Below the pieces are notes generated by a model that was not told the origin of the DNA, did not search any database, and saw nothing but the letters and a program-made list of their open reading frames with translations. From Nilaparvata lugens (Eukaryota > Arthropoda > Insecta > Hemiptera > Delphacidae), in assembly GCF_014356525.2 (NCBI RefSeq), contig NC_052518.1, positions 34,857,705 to 34,921,704 of the forward strand: DNA of 64,000 nt, in the 5' to 3' direction. This document shows positions 43,711 through 54,755 of this stretch, one piece after another. Both the position numbers and the translations under genes were made by a program. Numbering within the stretch: position 1 is the stretch's first letter; each line of letters begins with the position of its first letter.

Positions 43711-44000
43711 ATTCTCCAGTATGATGCTACATCAATATTATATATTATTATACAATCCTACTCAGTGGAATGGGGGAATTTACAATGTTACAAGCAAGAG
43801 TTGATAGTAATGGATATAATTGACACAAAAAAATTATAAATGTAGGCATGGGAAAGTCAAATTCAATATAGGTAGAAGATAATATCTCTGAAGCATTGTA
43901 TGAAATAATAACAAAAGCCCTGAGGGAAAATAAAGGAGAGAAGTATGAAAAATATTACTAATCACAATGAATATAAAATGCAATTTGAATGTCGATAATA

Positions 44001-44013
44001 TAATAATATAGTG
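44001..44013. repeat. SINE target-site duplication, left copy
   Basis: TAATAATATAGTG here and at 44265-44277. The right palindrome arm keeps a single copy at the mirrored position (near 47134-47146), i.e. the empty site. Confidence 0.9.
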
Positions 44014-44264
44014 GAGTGATCCGTGGTCTAGTGGATAGAGTGCTTGCGTAGCAGCATAGAGATCCCGGGTTCGAACCCCTCTCATTACCAAAAGTTTTTT
44101 AACCAGATCACTCCCGTGTTATCGGATGGGCACGTTAAACTGTCGGTCCCGGCTGAAGTATGACAGTCGTAAGGCCCATTGACGGCTTAAATTATATATT
44201 CAGGCGGTGGAACATTCCCGAAAGGGAACTCCCCACCAACAAAAGCCATACGAATTTATTTTTT
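44014..44264 (+). mobile_element. tRNA-derived SINE, full length
   Basis: The head is tRNA-like: GTGGTCTAGTGGATAGAG (A box) and GGGTTCGAACCCC (B box), spaced as in a RNA polymerase III promoter. The body has TCGGATGGGCACGTTAAACT and GTCGGTCCCGGCTG, and the tail GGTGGAAC...GGGAACTCCCC...AAGCCATACG followed by T/A-rich sequence. A 13-bp target duplication flanks it. Fragments of the same family lie at 20123-20272 and 34483-34602. SINEs are transcribed by Pol III and moved by a LINE with a matching 3' tail. Confidence 0.9.
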
Positions 44265-44448
44265 TAATAATATAGTGAACTATAAACTTTACCTTATACA
44301 TTGATTTACATCAAATGGCAGTATTATATAAACGACGAATTTCCTTGTATGAAAAATTTATTAATTAGAATAATGATTAAATGCCATTTGAATTTTTGAT
44401 TCTCTGAGAAGGATATAAAATAGTATCATTCGAATCAGCACACAACCG

Positions 44449-44555
44449 GGTAAGAGAGAGAGAGAGAGAGTGTGTGTGTGAGAGAGAGTGGCGCAGGACT
44501 GATAGAGAAAGGGTTGAGGGTGAGGGAGAGATAGAGAGAGAGTGAGAGGAAGCAA
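44449..44555. repeat. (GA)n/(GT)n low-complexity block, left arm
   Basis: GAGAGAGA and GTGTGTG runs. The mirrored block lies at 46850-46950. The frames through it are artefacts. Confidence 0.9.
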
Positions 44556-45001
44556 AAGAACTGAATAAGGTTAAGATAAGAGACAATGTCACGCAGGAGT
44601 ATTGTCTTATGAATGGTCACACACACTTCTCCAGTCACACTAAGTTATAAATAGAATATTTCCAAGAAGGTACAGTCTGTGCCAAAATGCGAACCAGTTT
44701 ACTTCCTCAGCATTCTTCCCGCAAAACTGGCATAGATGACAAGAAATGATAGCTACAACCAGAGACTGTTTTCCAGGTGAAGAAATTAGTCACGGACTCG
44801 CCCCGCCAAAACAAGACACTTCTTTTTCAGCACAAGAACGACAAAAGCAACCACCGCCGAAACAAGACTGATTTTCAGTGCTAGGTTGGATGTGTCTGAC
44901 TTTTGACGGTGGTGTATACTGACATCTCCCCGCAAGGACCTTACATTCCAAATTTCAAGTCATTCCGTTTACTGGGAGATGAGATATCGTGTACACAGAC
45001 G

Positions 45002-45040
45002 CACATACACTCATACACACACACACACACCACACACACA

Positions 45041-45126
<86 letters not shown>
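45002..45126. repeat. (CA)n microsatellite, left arm
   Basis: Mirrored by the (GT)n run at 46279-46400. The two differ in length and interruptions, as expected of a fast-changing repeat. Confidence 0.95.
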
Positions 45127-45127
<1 letters not shown>

Positions 45128-45202
45128 GATTGTGCATGGTATCTGAAAAGATTTTGATTGCTCACTGAATGTTCAGAAGAGAAATAATATTATAAATGTT
45201 TG

Positions 45203-46202
45203 TCAGTTTTTAGCGAAATCATTCAATATTTCATTTTATCGATAGTGTAGTGAGAAATCATCAACATTTTCTTCGGAAAAATTCGTTGGTATTTCTATTA
45301 TCTACAGCTCAAAAACTGTCGCCTGCCGCTAGCTCGATTCAAATTTCCCACTTCGTCTAGCATTGGCGGCGCTCTTTGCAATTGGCCAACCTTTTGCGCC
45401 AGGGCACATGATTCGCGGCCGTGAAGGCAAGTCATTCAATTTAGATACGTTATTATCAGAGTAATAGTTCATGCTGCTTCACAAAGCAGCCCTTTTATTC
45501 TTATAGTTATTGTAATATTGGATATCACAACATTCCATTAATTTCTGAAAAAGAAAGATTGATTATCAATTCAAATTTTCTTATTATTAGTACATTTTGA
45601 AGATTACAAATTGAGAGTGTTTATCTAAATTTATTAGGTTTTATCCTATTACATAATATGATCCTTACAATTTTCGTTCTGAGAAGTACACTCTTCCTTC
45701 TTTGTCTTTCTTCTTCCATTTCTTCTCCTTTCCACATCATCTTTCTTCTTCTGATTCCTGTTTCCTCATTTCTCGTTCTTCTTCCTTTCGGTTTTTTGGT
45801 GTCGTCTCCTTTCCTCCTCAACATGTCTCTTCTTCTCATTTATGCATTAATACTCAAGTAGGTATTTCATGAATTTGAAAAAAAACGGTCTCTGAGACCT
45901 CATGTAGTAGTTATAAGGGCATAATCACTCTGTAGTGATTTCAAACATGATCTATCCTAATTTATTGTAGTAGCTACAATTTCACCCAGATGAAATTGTA
46001 CTATGTTTTATTTTATCAAGTATTAATTATTGGTGAATTAGAACAAAGATATTTCAGCTAAGTGTCAGTAGCAAGCCTTTCTGAAGCTCCAAGAATCCGA
46101 TTCTCACACACGCATGTATGTTTACATAGTAAAATTGTCTCAGCTCATGGAGTGCAGACAGGTTTTTTTTATTGCTGATACAGCTGTAATAAATTGCTCA
46201 GA
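45203..46202. other. Palindrome centre, unpaired
   Basis: 1.0 kb not repeated in the arms. A GC-rich stretch lies at 45330-45425 (TTGGCGGCGCTCTTTGC). The frame at 45658-45861 lies in a TTC-rich tract. No transposase or other gene was recognised. Confidence 0.5.
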
Positions 46203-46278
46203 CCAAACATTTATAATTTTATTTCTCTTCTGAACATTCAGTGAGCAATCAAAATCTTTTCACATACCATTCACAATC

Positions 46279-46344
<66 letters not shown>

Positions 46345-46400
46345 TGTGTGTGTGTGTGAGCGTGTGTGTGTGTGGTGTGTGTGTGAGTGTATGTGCGTCT
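46279..46400. repeat. (GT)n microsatellite, right arm
   Basis: Mirror of the (CA)n at 45002-45126. Confidence 0.95.
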
Positions 46401-48437
46401 GTGTACACGATATCTCATCTCCCAGTAAACGGAATGACTTGAAATTTGGAATGTAAGGTCCTTGCGGGGAGATGTCAGTATACACCACCGTCAAAGTCAG
46501 ACACATCCAACCTAGCACTGAAAATCAGTCTTGTTTCGGCGGTGGTTGCTTTTGTCGTTCTTGTGCTGAAAAAGAAGTGTCTTGTTTTGGCGGGGCGAGT
46601 CCGTGACTAATTTCTTCACCTGGAAAACAGTCTCTGGTTGTCGAAATCACTTCTTGTCGTCTATGCCAGTTTTGCGGGAAGAATGCTGAGGAAGTAAACT
46701 GGTTTGCATTTTGGCACAGACTGTACCTTCTTGGAAATATTCTATTTATAACTTAGTGTGACTGGAGAAGTGTGTGTGACCATTCATAAGACAATACTCC
46801 TGCGTGACATTGTCTCTTATCTTAACCTTATTCAGTTCTTTTGCTTCCTCTCACTCTCTCTCTATCTCTCCCTCACCCTCAACCCTTTCTCTATCAGTCC
46901 TGCGCCGCTCTCTCTCACACACACACACACTCTCTCTCTCTCTCTCTCTTACCCGGTTGTGTGCTGATTCGAATGATACTATTTTATATCCTTCTCAGAG
47001 AATCGAAAATTCAAATGGCATTTAATCATTATTCTAATTAATAAATTTTTCATACAAGGAAATTCATCGTTTATATAATACTGTCATTTGATGTAAATCA
47101 ATGTATAAGGTAAAGTTTATAGTTCACTATATTATTATATTATCAACATTCAAATTGCATTTTATATTCATTGTGATTAGTAATATTTTTCATACTTCTC
47201 TCCTTTCTTTTCCCTCAGGGCTTTTGTTATTATTTCATACAATGCTTCAGAGATATTATCTTCTACCTATATTGAATTTGACTTTCCCATGCCTACATTT
47301 GTAATTTTTTGTGTCAATTATATCCATTACTATCAACTCTTGCTTGTAACATTGTGAATTCCCCCATTCCACTGAGTAGGATTGTATAATAATATATAAT
47401 ATTGATGTAGCATCATACTGGAGAATGCGTGATGTTGAATGTGAGAGAGGGCCGGCTGTGCAACAAAACTAAAGCAGCGATTCAATTGAATCCTCTCTTC
47501 TTCACTTTCTCACTATAGGACTATATCCCTCAGAAACATACTCTCTTGTAAAATATACAATCCCCTACACTGAAATAATTTGACTCCTTTAAGTTATGTG
47601 CTTCCAACTTGAGCATACCGCCCGTTGTTCTCTGAATAATATTTATTGAACGAGCGTTAGCAAGTTCTCACTTTTTACCCAAGTTCAAAGTTGTTGCCAG
47701 TCTGTGGGTTTGTTTGTTTGAATGTACTACAATAACTTTGGAAAGAGTTGATCGATCAGCTTCAAATTTTTAATACTCACTCTTCAAACCTTTTTACAGG
47801 TCAAGTTCGTTGAACAACAAAATATTTTATTCACCTTTTTCAGGGAACAAAAGTAACATGTCTGCCTTACTATTATCCTTCAATAACATATGCGTAATAT
47901 TAACAATACAAATTCTGATGGCAGTTTGCTCTGATGTTTGTATTATTAGTTTTACGAATTTGAATTTTGATTCTGAATCATTCACCCATACGGAGAAATC
48001 TATGAAGTTCTATGGATTCATATAGGCCTACAGCTTAATATTAATAGGAAAGCAACTTAATGCTCATTTTCGAAAGATAATTTGACAGTGGACTCCACTG
48101 GGAAATCCTATTCAAATTTTAAAAAAAAATCTGTAGGTAGCTTCAAAATTTTGATCTTCCATTTTGGTTCATTGGTCATTGAATCTAACATTTTTTATTG
48201 GAAGGTTTTAATACACAATTCAAAAATAGAATATCAAGAGATAATGAATGGTGGGAATCGCCCATCAATTTATATCAAACCGTTTCAAAGAATATTCACA
48301 TTCTAGTGTTGAAGTTTTTGGATATCTGTGATACAGAAATATTGCTCGCCTAAAACAGGATAGATTATTCATCACATATTCTCATTATTATCGTTCCCTA
48401 ACAACCTATGTTGAGCGTTTATATAGTCGCTGCTGAG

Positions 48438-48903
48438 AGAGATTTCTGTGATAGATATATAACCGAATAATACTATATAATCGTACTATATTCAACTAAA
48501 CAACAAGAGACCCAAATGAAGGGATTCAAAATATAAAAAAAAAATTAAAAATGGGAATGCCAAAAATATTATAATAATTGAAACTCCAGAACTTATCATT
48601 TAATTAAGAGACATTTATGGAATCAATAATTTTCTGAAAAACATTAATAATTGACAATAATAATTCAGCAATATAGCACTAATAGTTTTAGATTACTCTA
48701 TCCTGGGTTATTGAAATCTGTGTTGGAGATTCCTCAGTGATTGCTGCATCATCTGAGAAAACCCCTTGAAAGTGAGCTCTGTTCGAAAGTAACAGAATGC
48801 TCAAGTATAGATATTTGGAAGATAACAACTGTTTCATTTAATGTTCATTGAAATCGACCACATCAGTATTTCACTTTTTGTGTAGTTGAGAAATAGATAT
48901 TGT
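48438..48903. other. AT-rich spacer, nothing recognised
   Basis: No frame or repeat match. Confidence 0.4.
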
Positions 48904-49044
48904 GGTAATTATTCATATTGAATGAAAAAGACTAAGAAATTGTCAAAAAACCACAGATTTTTCTTAATCAGATTAATCTGTGGTTTTTAGACAATTTCTT
49001 AATATTTTTCATTCAACATCAATATTTACTCATGAATTACCGGT
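48904..49044. mobile_element. Hairpin MITE
   Basis: TTGAATGAAAAAGACTAAGA then AATTGTC..AACCACAGATT pairs with AATCTGTGGTTTTTAGAC then AATTTCTTAATA..TTTCATTCAA. Core arms 48918-48961 and 48973-49016. Weaker pairing (GGTAATT/AATTACC) extends the ends. Confidence 0.7.
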
Positions 49045-49161
49045 AGCGTATTGTTAATGTATTTGAGAAGATAATGTGAGAAACTTATTGGTTTTCCTCT
49101 CAATGATTGTAATGGACGGCTTAATTGCTTTTAAATAATTATAAAAATATCACAGTTTATT

Positions 49162-49400
49162 GACCGAACGTAGTGAGGTCTATGTTTTAACTCAGATTTT
49201 CTTTTGTATGTCTGTATGTAACGCAATTACAGCAAACGCGTTGATAGAATTCGATGAGATTTGGCAGGAATATTCTTTTTTCAACTGCACGTCTATGTAT
49301 ACACAAGGTTCTTTGAAATTTTGAATTTTAAGGATAATATGAAAAGAAAAGGAATTCCTCCATACTCTGATATCACTTGTCACGATGTATATCGTAACTA
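49162..49400 (+). repeat. Family A repeat, diverged copy
   Basis: Begins GACCGAACGTAGTGAGGTC and keeps the TATACACAAGGTTCTTTGAA block. A minus-strand frame over it (49192-49383) is again the read-through peptide of this repeat. Confidence 0.55.
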
Positions 49401-49605
49401 ATGAGGGGAATTGAGTTTAGGGCTTGTTATAAGACGCTCGGTTATCTCTGATGAAATCACAGAGGTCAACGAGCAACCCAGCCGCTGGGCTACCGCTCAG
49501 CAGTGCTGCGCATCCTTACCCCCCTCCATCTCGGCCACTGAGGGAGGCTCGTAAAAGGCTAGTAGGCAGCAGTCTAGTGTGGGTGTCCAGTGCGAGCAGT
49601 CGACA
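49401..49605. other. GC-rich segment, unassigned
   Basis: 49450-49600 is much GC-richer than its surroundings (AGCCGCTGGGCTACCGCTCA). It ends directly before a LINE 3' tail, so it may be the flank of that insertion. The frame through it has no domain. Confidence 0.35.
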
Positions 49606-50100
49606 GATTGATTTCAAGATTTTCAAGATTTCAAGATTTTTATTCGCCATTAAGTACAGTACAAGTTTATCTTACACTAGCGTACAATAGGTCGTAGTCA
49701 CTAATCTAATTAAGACTTATATTACAGTCGAGTCAAAAAGAATTAATTAAAATGAGCATATTATTCAATAAGCTGTCAAATAGTCATAAACATTAAGTAT
49801 GAAAGAAACATAATTAACATGTATGCATGTTGAAACATAAATTACAAACATAAAACATACTTAAAGTATAAATCAGAAAACATCTATTAAAAACTATTGC
49901 TGATACATCAACCATACCGGTACGTCAAACTTCTCAAGTCATGGGCGAGAAATTCTTCAATTGAATAAAATGCTTGTTTTTTCAGCCAGTATGATACAGT
50001 AAGCGCAAATACTTTATATGGCAGGTTTCTGATTGATTGAGGTAGTTTATTGAACAAAGTATATTGCTGATACTTGTGACTTCTGTGTGACTTGTGTTTT
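49606..50100 (-). mobile_element. LINE 3' end, C-terminal coding plus CAAGATTTT tail
   Basis: The minus-strand tail AATAAAAATCTTGAAATCTT with repeated CTTGAAAAT lies at 49608-49645. Upstream, the minus frame 49908-50090 reads FNKLPQSIRNLPYKVF then LKKQAFYSIEEFLAHD, a common insect LINE ORF2 end. Coding homology stops at 50100, where the tail of a second LINE begins. Confidence 0.65.
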
Positions 50101-50470
50101 TGATTGATTGATTGATTGAGTACTTTATTTATGTAGATTACAATATATACTGTCTTATACACTTATATACAATAGCTTACAATACAGCAAAATTATAGAT
50201 GAATTTACATGATATATAGACTAAGAAAATAATTATTGAACTGTATATGATATGAAAAAGCAATTTGTAATATAATAACTATAGATAATAATTATATTGT
50301 TATGCATCTACATAAATTGGCGGAGCTTTGGACATATCAATGTCCATTCTTCGGAAAGAATATTAAAAATATCCTCCCCACTAACTCTCTACCAAAACGT
50401 TAATTTCATTATTTAAACTAAGGATTTATTTATTATTGAAAATATTGTAAAAGTTTTAATCAATATGAAT
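50101..50470 (-). mobile_element. Second LINE 3' end with (TCAA)n tail
   Basis: Minus-strand CATAAATAAAGTACTCAATC with four TCAA repeats ends at 50101, abutting the first LINE. The AATAAA signal and repeated tail mark a 3' end. The upstream part to about 50470 would be 3' UTR. No coding part was identified. Confidence 0.5.
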
Positions 50471-50635
50471 ATATAAGAGGAAAAAAAACAGAAAATTGAT
50501 AAAGTAAAATAATTATATAGGTAGATAAGATCAAATAATTGATTAATAAAATGAAGAAGGCTGAAAGTAGATCAGGGTAATCAACTTTCAGTAATATACA
50601 GCAGTATGCAGTGGATAATTGAAATAACATGAGTT

Positions 50636-50640
<5 letters not shown>
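50471..50640. other. AT-rich spacer
   Basis: Nothing recognised. Confidence 0.3.
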
Positions 50641-50677
<37 letters not shown>

Positions 50678-50683
50678 TATATA
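50641..50683. repeat. (AT)n, left flank of gypsy element
   Basis: The element starting at 50684 lies between this (AT)n and that at 55008-55102, as if inserted into one (AT)n tract. Confidence 0.9.
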
Positions 50684-50940
50684 TTTAAGAAGCTGGTTGC
50701 TCTACATTCACGCTTCTTCTTCTAATCATATGAACCATATGACTTGTTAATAATTTACTAATGTTGTTTATCAAACTAAGAGCAGAGCTGATGAGAGAAT
50801 CATTGAATGTTCATATTTGTACAGTTTAAGATTTATTGAGATTTATATTATAATTGACATTAAAATCGATTTTCTAAAGTAAATGAAAATCTTTCGTCAA
50901 TTATTCATTTTAAGTAATATGTGCGAAGTAAGATCATTAT
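50684..50940 (+). repeat. 5' LTR
   Basis: Matches 54751-55007. The start reads TTTAAGAAGC against TGTAAGAAGC in the 3' copy. An ACATTAAAATCGATTTTC block and a CATATGAACCATATG palindrome lie inside. Confidence 0.9.
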
Positions 50941-50962
50941 AAATCGATTTTTTTGTTCAACA

Positions 50963-51716
50963 TGCCGAAAAAAGGTAAGAGTGAATTTTCAATTGATATT
51001 GATAGGAAATTTGTTTTGGAAAAATTCTCGGGGAAAATTGGACAAAATGCAAAATTCTGGCTGGAAGATTTTGAGAAAGAATGTATCTTATAAAGAATGT
51101 ATATTATTACAATATCCACAATGATGAAGAAAAAATAACATGTTTAAGACTATTTTTAGAAGGGAGTTCTGAAGATTGGTATACTTCCAACAAATATAAA
51201 TTAGGATTGAAAAATTGGAATTTGTGGTCAAAAACATTTCTCCAAACTTTTTCTAATAAAGGCTGGTCAAATGTGAGATATGCATATTCATTCAAATACA
51301 TTGAAAATTTTGGATCTATGCTTGATTATGCTTTGAAGAAGGAACGATTATTGCTTGAATGTGAGAGAACTATGACAGATGAATCTAGAATCTCACATAT
51401 TGTTGTGGGACTACCAGTTCATATTCAGAATAGATTAGATAAGGAAAATATCGAGACCACAGAAGATCTGATGAATGAGATTCAAAAATATGATTCATTC
51501 ACAAACTCAAACGGACATAGTCATATAAATAGCCAGAAAAAAGACTCAACCAAGATGGAAGAGATAAGAAGAAAGAAGACTCCTTGTTCTGTATGTACAG
51601 CCTTGGGAAAACCAAATCGCTTTCATCCTGCAGAGATCTGTAGGAATAAAAATAAAACAGTGAATTTCACAACCTGTGAGGAAAATACACTCGATGTTGA
51701 TAACTCAAAAAACTGA
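50963..51716 (+). pseudogene. Gypsy-type Gag
   Basis: The ATG at 50963 lies only 22 bp after the LTR. The first 40 codons (KFVLEKFSGKIGQNAKFWLE) are the usual opening of gypsy Gag. At about 51090 a local duplication of AAAGAATGTAT shifts the frame, and the rest (to 51716) has RLFLEGSSEDWYTSNK, the capsid core, and a PCSVC...HPAEIC zinc-binding end. It would form the particle. The frame break is the only visible lesion here. Confidence 0.8.
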
Positions 51717-51721
51717 ATAAG

Positions 51722-52450
51722 CCGGCGTGTAAGTTCATTCCATTGATTACAGTTAATGTACTAGTTGATAAAAAGAAGATTGTAAAAGGGGTTTATGACA
51801 GTGGCTCAAATATCACTCTAATAAATCATAAAATTGTTGATGAGCTGAAGACAAAACTTATGAATGACCATAACCTATTTCGAACTATTAGTGGTGTGAA
51901 TTTTACAAATCGCCAGGCCAAAATTCCAATGAAAATCAATAAAATCGAAGAAATATTAGATGTATATGTTGTGAAGAACAATAATTTCTCTTATGACTTA
52001 CTTCTTGGATTGGATGCAATAAAAAAGTTCAAATTGATACAGAATGAAAATTTAGAAATTTTACAGAAGGTTGATGACAAAACAGATGTTGAAAGATTGA
52101 ATTATGAGTCATCTGTCTTCTCTGTAAATATGAAAAGCAATCTGAATTATCTTGATACTGAGAAGAGACAAACAATAACAAGGCTGATTGAAGGTTATGA
52201 ATCACTATTTGCAAAACACAAATATGATGTAGGTGAGGTAAAACATGCAGAGGCAGAAATCAAACTTTCAGAAGATAGATATATTATTAAGAAGCCATAC
52301 AGAACGTGTATCCCAGATAAAAAAGAAATAGAACAACAAATTTCAAAACTTTTAGAGGCAGGATTGATTGAATATTCAACTTCACCATTTGCATCTCCTG
52401 TTACACTTGCCTTCAAACGAGAAGAAAAAAAAATCACGGCTATGTATTGA
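51722..52450 (+). pseudogene. Gypsy-type aspartic protease and start of RT
   Basis: VYDSGSNITLINHKIV holds the catalytic DSG near the start, and YDLLLGLDAIKKFKLI closes the protease. From about residue 130 the pre-RT region begins, ending with LLEAGLIEYSTSPFASPV (first RT block). The frame is lost in a run of nine A at 52425-52433. It is in a different frame from Gag, which could be natural frameshifting. Confidence 0.85.
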
Positions 52451-52991
52451 CTTCCGGGAACTGAACAAAATTGTAATTCCAGAGCCACAACCATTCCCAA
52501 GAATAGAAGATATAACAGTGAAGGCTGGTAATTGTAAATGGTACACAGTACTTGATGTTAATTCAGCATTCTGGACAATACCAATAAAAAAAGAAGACAG
52601 AATGAAAACTGCATTTGTGACCCACGAAGGCCATTATCAATGGTTACGGATACCATTTGGTTTGAAGACCGAGCCTGCAATTTTTCAAAGAATATTGGGT
52701 AACACTTTACAAAAAAATAAGTTGACTGATTTTTGTACTTGCTACATTGATGATATTTTAATATTTTCAAAGACATTTGAGGAACACTTGAAACATATAA
52801 ACCTCGTACTTGATGCGGTTTATAAAGAAGGGTTCAAGCTGAAATTGGAAAAATGTAACTTTGCAAGGAGTTCAATTAAATATTTGGGACACATAATTGA
52901 AAATAACTCAGTCCGTCCACTCACTGACAATCTCAAAGCAATTGAAAAGAGACAAACAACCGAAAACCAAGAAGAATGTACGCCAGTCTAA
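52430..52991 (+). pseudogene. Gypsy-type reverse transcriptase
   Basis: RLCIDFRELNKIVIPEPQPF, TVLDVNSAFWTIPI (motif A Asp), IPFGLKTEPAIFQRI and CYIDDILIFSK (catalytic YxDD) follow in order, then the thumb block KLEKCNFARSSIKYLGHII. It begins in the frame following the A-run shift and is lost again near 52970, where RNase H starts in another frame. Confidence 0.9.
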
Positions 52992-54417
52992 GGGCAAAAT
53001 AAATTTCTATTATAAATACATAGAGAATGCAGTGAAAGTTCTAGAACCTTTACACAATCTACTGAGGACGGACATACCTTCTATCTGGTCAGAGACATGT
53101 GATAAAGCTTTCCAAAACGTGAAGAAATACTTATGTTCTAGTCCCGTATTACAAATTTATGATTATGAAAAACCAGTATTCATTTTCACAGATGCCAGTG
53201 GAGAGGGATTTGGAGCTGTACTGAAACAACCAAAAGAAAATAATGAGCTTCATCCAGTAGCATATTTTTCAAAAAAACTGAGCCCTGCTCAAAAGAAGAA
53301 AAAAGCTATTTATCTGGAATGTATGGCTATAAAAGAGACAATTATGTATTGGCAATATTGATTGATAGGACGGAAGTTTACAGTGATCACAGACCACAAA
53401 CCATTGGAGAATCTCAGAGTGAAAGCATGAACCGATGAAGAATTGGGAGATCTTGTATACTACCTATCGCAATATGATTTCACATTGATATATAGCCCAG
53501 GAAAAGGAAATGTTGAAGCAGATACTTTATCAAGAAATCCAGTTTTAGAGCACTTTGAAGGAAATGAAGACATTTTAACAGTTGTGAATTTGATATCTAT
53601 ACAAGAAATAAAAGACGATCAAGAAAAAAACAAAGAAGCAATAATGAATAATAGGAATGTTGAATATAAAGAGGAAATATTCTACAAATGTATGAAAGGA
53701 AACAAAAGAATCTTCCTTTCTCAAGAAAAGGGTAAAGAATTGATTGAGAAAATTCATTTTCAACTAGGACATATCGGAACTCACCACACACTATTACACA
53801 TACGTCCACATTACTACTTTTCCAACATGGATGAAATGGTCAAGCGCTATTGTGATTCGTGTCATATATGTAAGAAGAATAAAACAAGAAGAGGTCGCTC
53901 AATAGGATTACTTTCACAATTGGGTCCAGCTAGTGAACCGTATGAGATCATGTCGATAGATACTGTTGGAGGGTTTGGTGGAAAAAACTCTACAAAACGA
54001 TACCTACACATATTGGTCGATCACTTCTCTAGATATGCATTCACTTCAAGCTCTAGCGGTCAAACTACTAAAGAATACATTCGTTTGCTAGATCCTATCT
54101 TACAAAACCATTCTGTCAAGATCCTATTAGCTGATCAATATGCGTCTATCAAATCAAAAAAGTTTAGAGATTACCTACTCGAAAAAGGTGTTACAATGGT
54201 GTTCACATCGGTAGATTGCCCACAATCAAATGGTCTTAATGAGCGGCTAAACCAGACATTGGTGAATCGTATTAGATGCAAAGTGAATAGTCCAGAAGGA
54301 AGAACGCAGACGTGGTCGAAAATAGCAGAAAGTTGCACATCAGAATACAACAAGACATCCATAGCACTACTAAATTTACACCAAGATATCTGCTATTGGG
54401 AGAGGATTTGGAAATAA
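52897..54417 (+). pseudogene. Gypsy-type RNase H and integrase
   Basis: One frame except for TGA codons at 53359 and 53428. RNase H: VFIFTDASGEGFGAVL, then VITDHKPLENL, with the tether YSPGKGNVEADTLSR. Integrase: HHCC zinc domain (HFQLGHIGTHH...CDSCHIC, about 53757-53870), core Asp in MSIDTVGGFGG, second Asp in LLADQYASI, Glu in NGLNERLNQTL. RNase H removes template RNA; integrase inserts the cDNA. The frame shifts at about 54355. Confidence 0.9.
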
Positions 54418-54755
54418 TACCATCACAACTGAGGAAAAAACGAAACTTACAAATAGACAGAGAAGAAGCAATAAAAAATTCCAATTTAAACCACAAACGG
54501 AACAAACTGAGATGTGATAAGAACAGAAGAATATATGGTTTCAAGGAAAAAGAACTAGTGTGTATAGAAAAAGGGAACAAGTTGAAAAGAAATAAATTAG
54601 ATGAAGTTAGAAGTGGACCGTTCCCCATTATAAGAAGAATATCAAACTCAATGTATGAAGTGGCCTGCGGAATCAATGGGAGTGAACCAATCATCTGTCA
54701 CTCAAGCAAATTGACACCTTCGAGGAAGTTTCTCGTTCAAGGGGGGGAGATGTAA
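54355..54755 (+). pseudogene. Integrase C-terminal tail
   Basis: After the frame change the sequence has TTKFTPRYLLLGEDLEI, typical of the segment that follows the integrase core, a basic helix region, and GPFPIIRRISNSMYEVA with HSSKLTPSR, an SH3-like C-terminal end. It stops at TAA just inside the 3' LTR. Confidence 0.8.

Larger units (their letters stand above)
42705..48437. repeat. 5.7-kb palindrome: two 2.2-kb inverted arms around a 1.0-kb centre
   Basis: Left arm 42705-45202 and right arm 46203-48437 are near-identical in reverse complement. A 71-codon frame at 43116-43331 (-) recurs unchanged at 47810-48025 (+). After removing the SINE and its duplicated target (264 bp) from the left arm the arms are 2234 and 2235 bp. 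Both arms carry the (CA)n, the GA-rich block, the LINE 3' tail and the AACTTGACC repeat in mirrored order. No transposase was found; it may be a very long-TIR element or an inverted duplication. Confidence 0.9.

Noticed and set aside
44014..44090. A tRNA gene, because of clean A and B boxes
   Set aside because: The sequence continues into a SINE body and tail, is flanked by a 13-bp duplication, and is missing from the mirror arm. The acceptor stem does not close.
44361..47041. Paired serine/leucine-rich frames of 60-89 codons
   Set aside because: They cover (GA)n and (CA)n simple repeats in both palindrome arms and are open in several frames.
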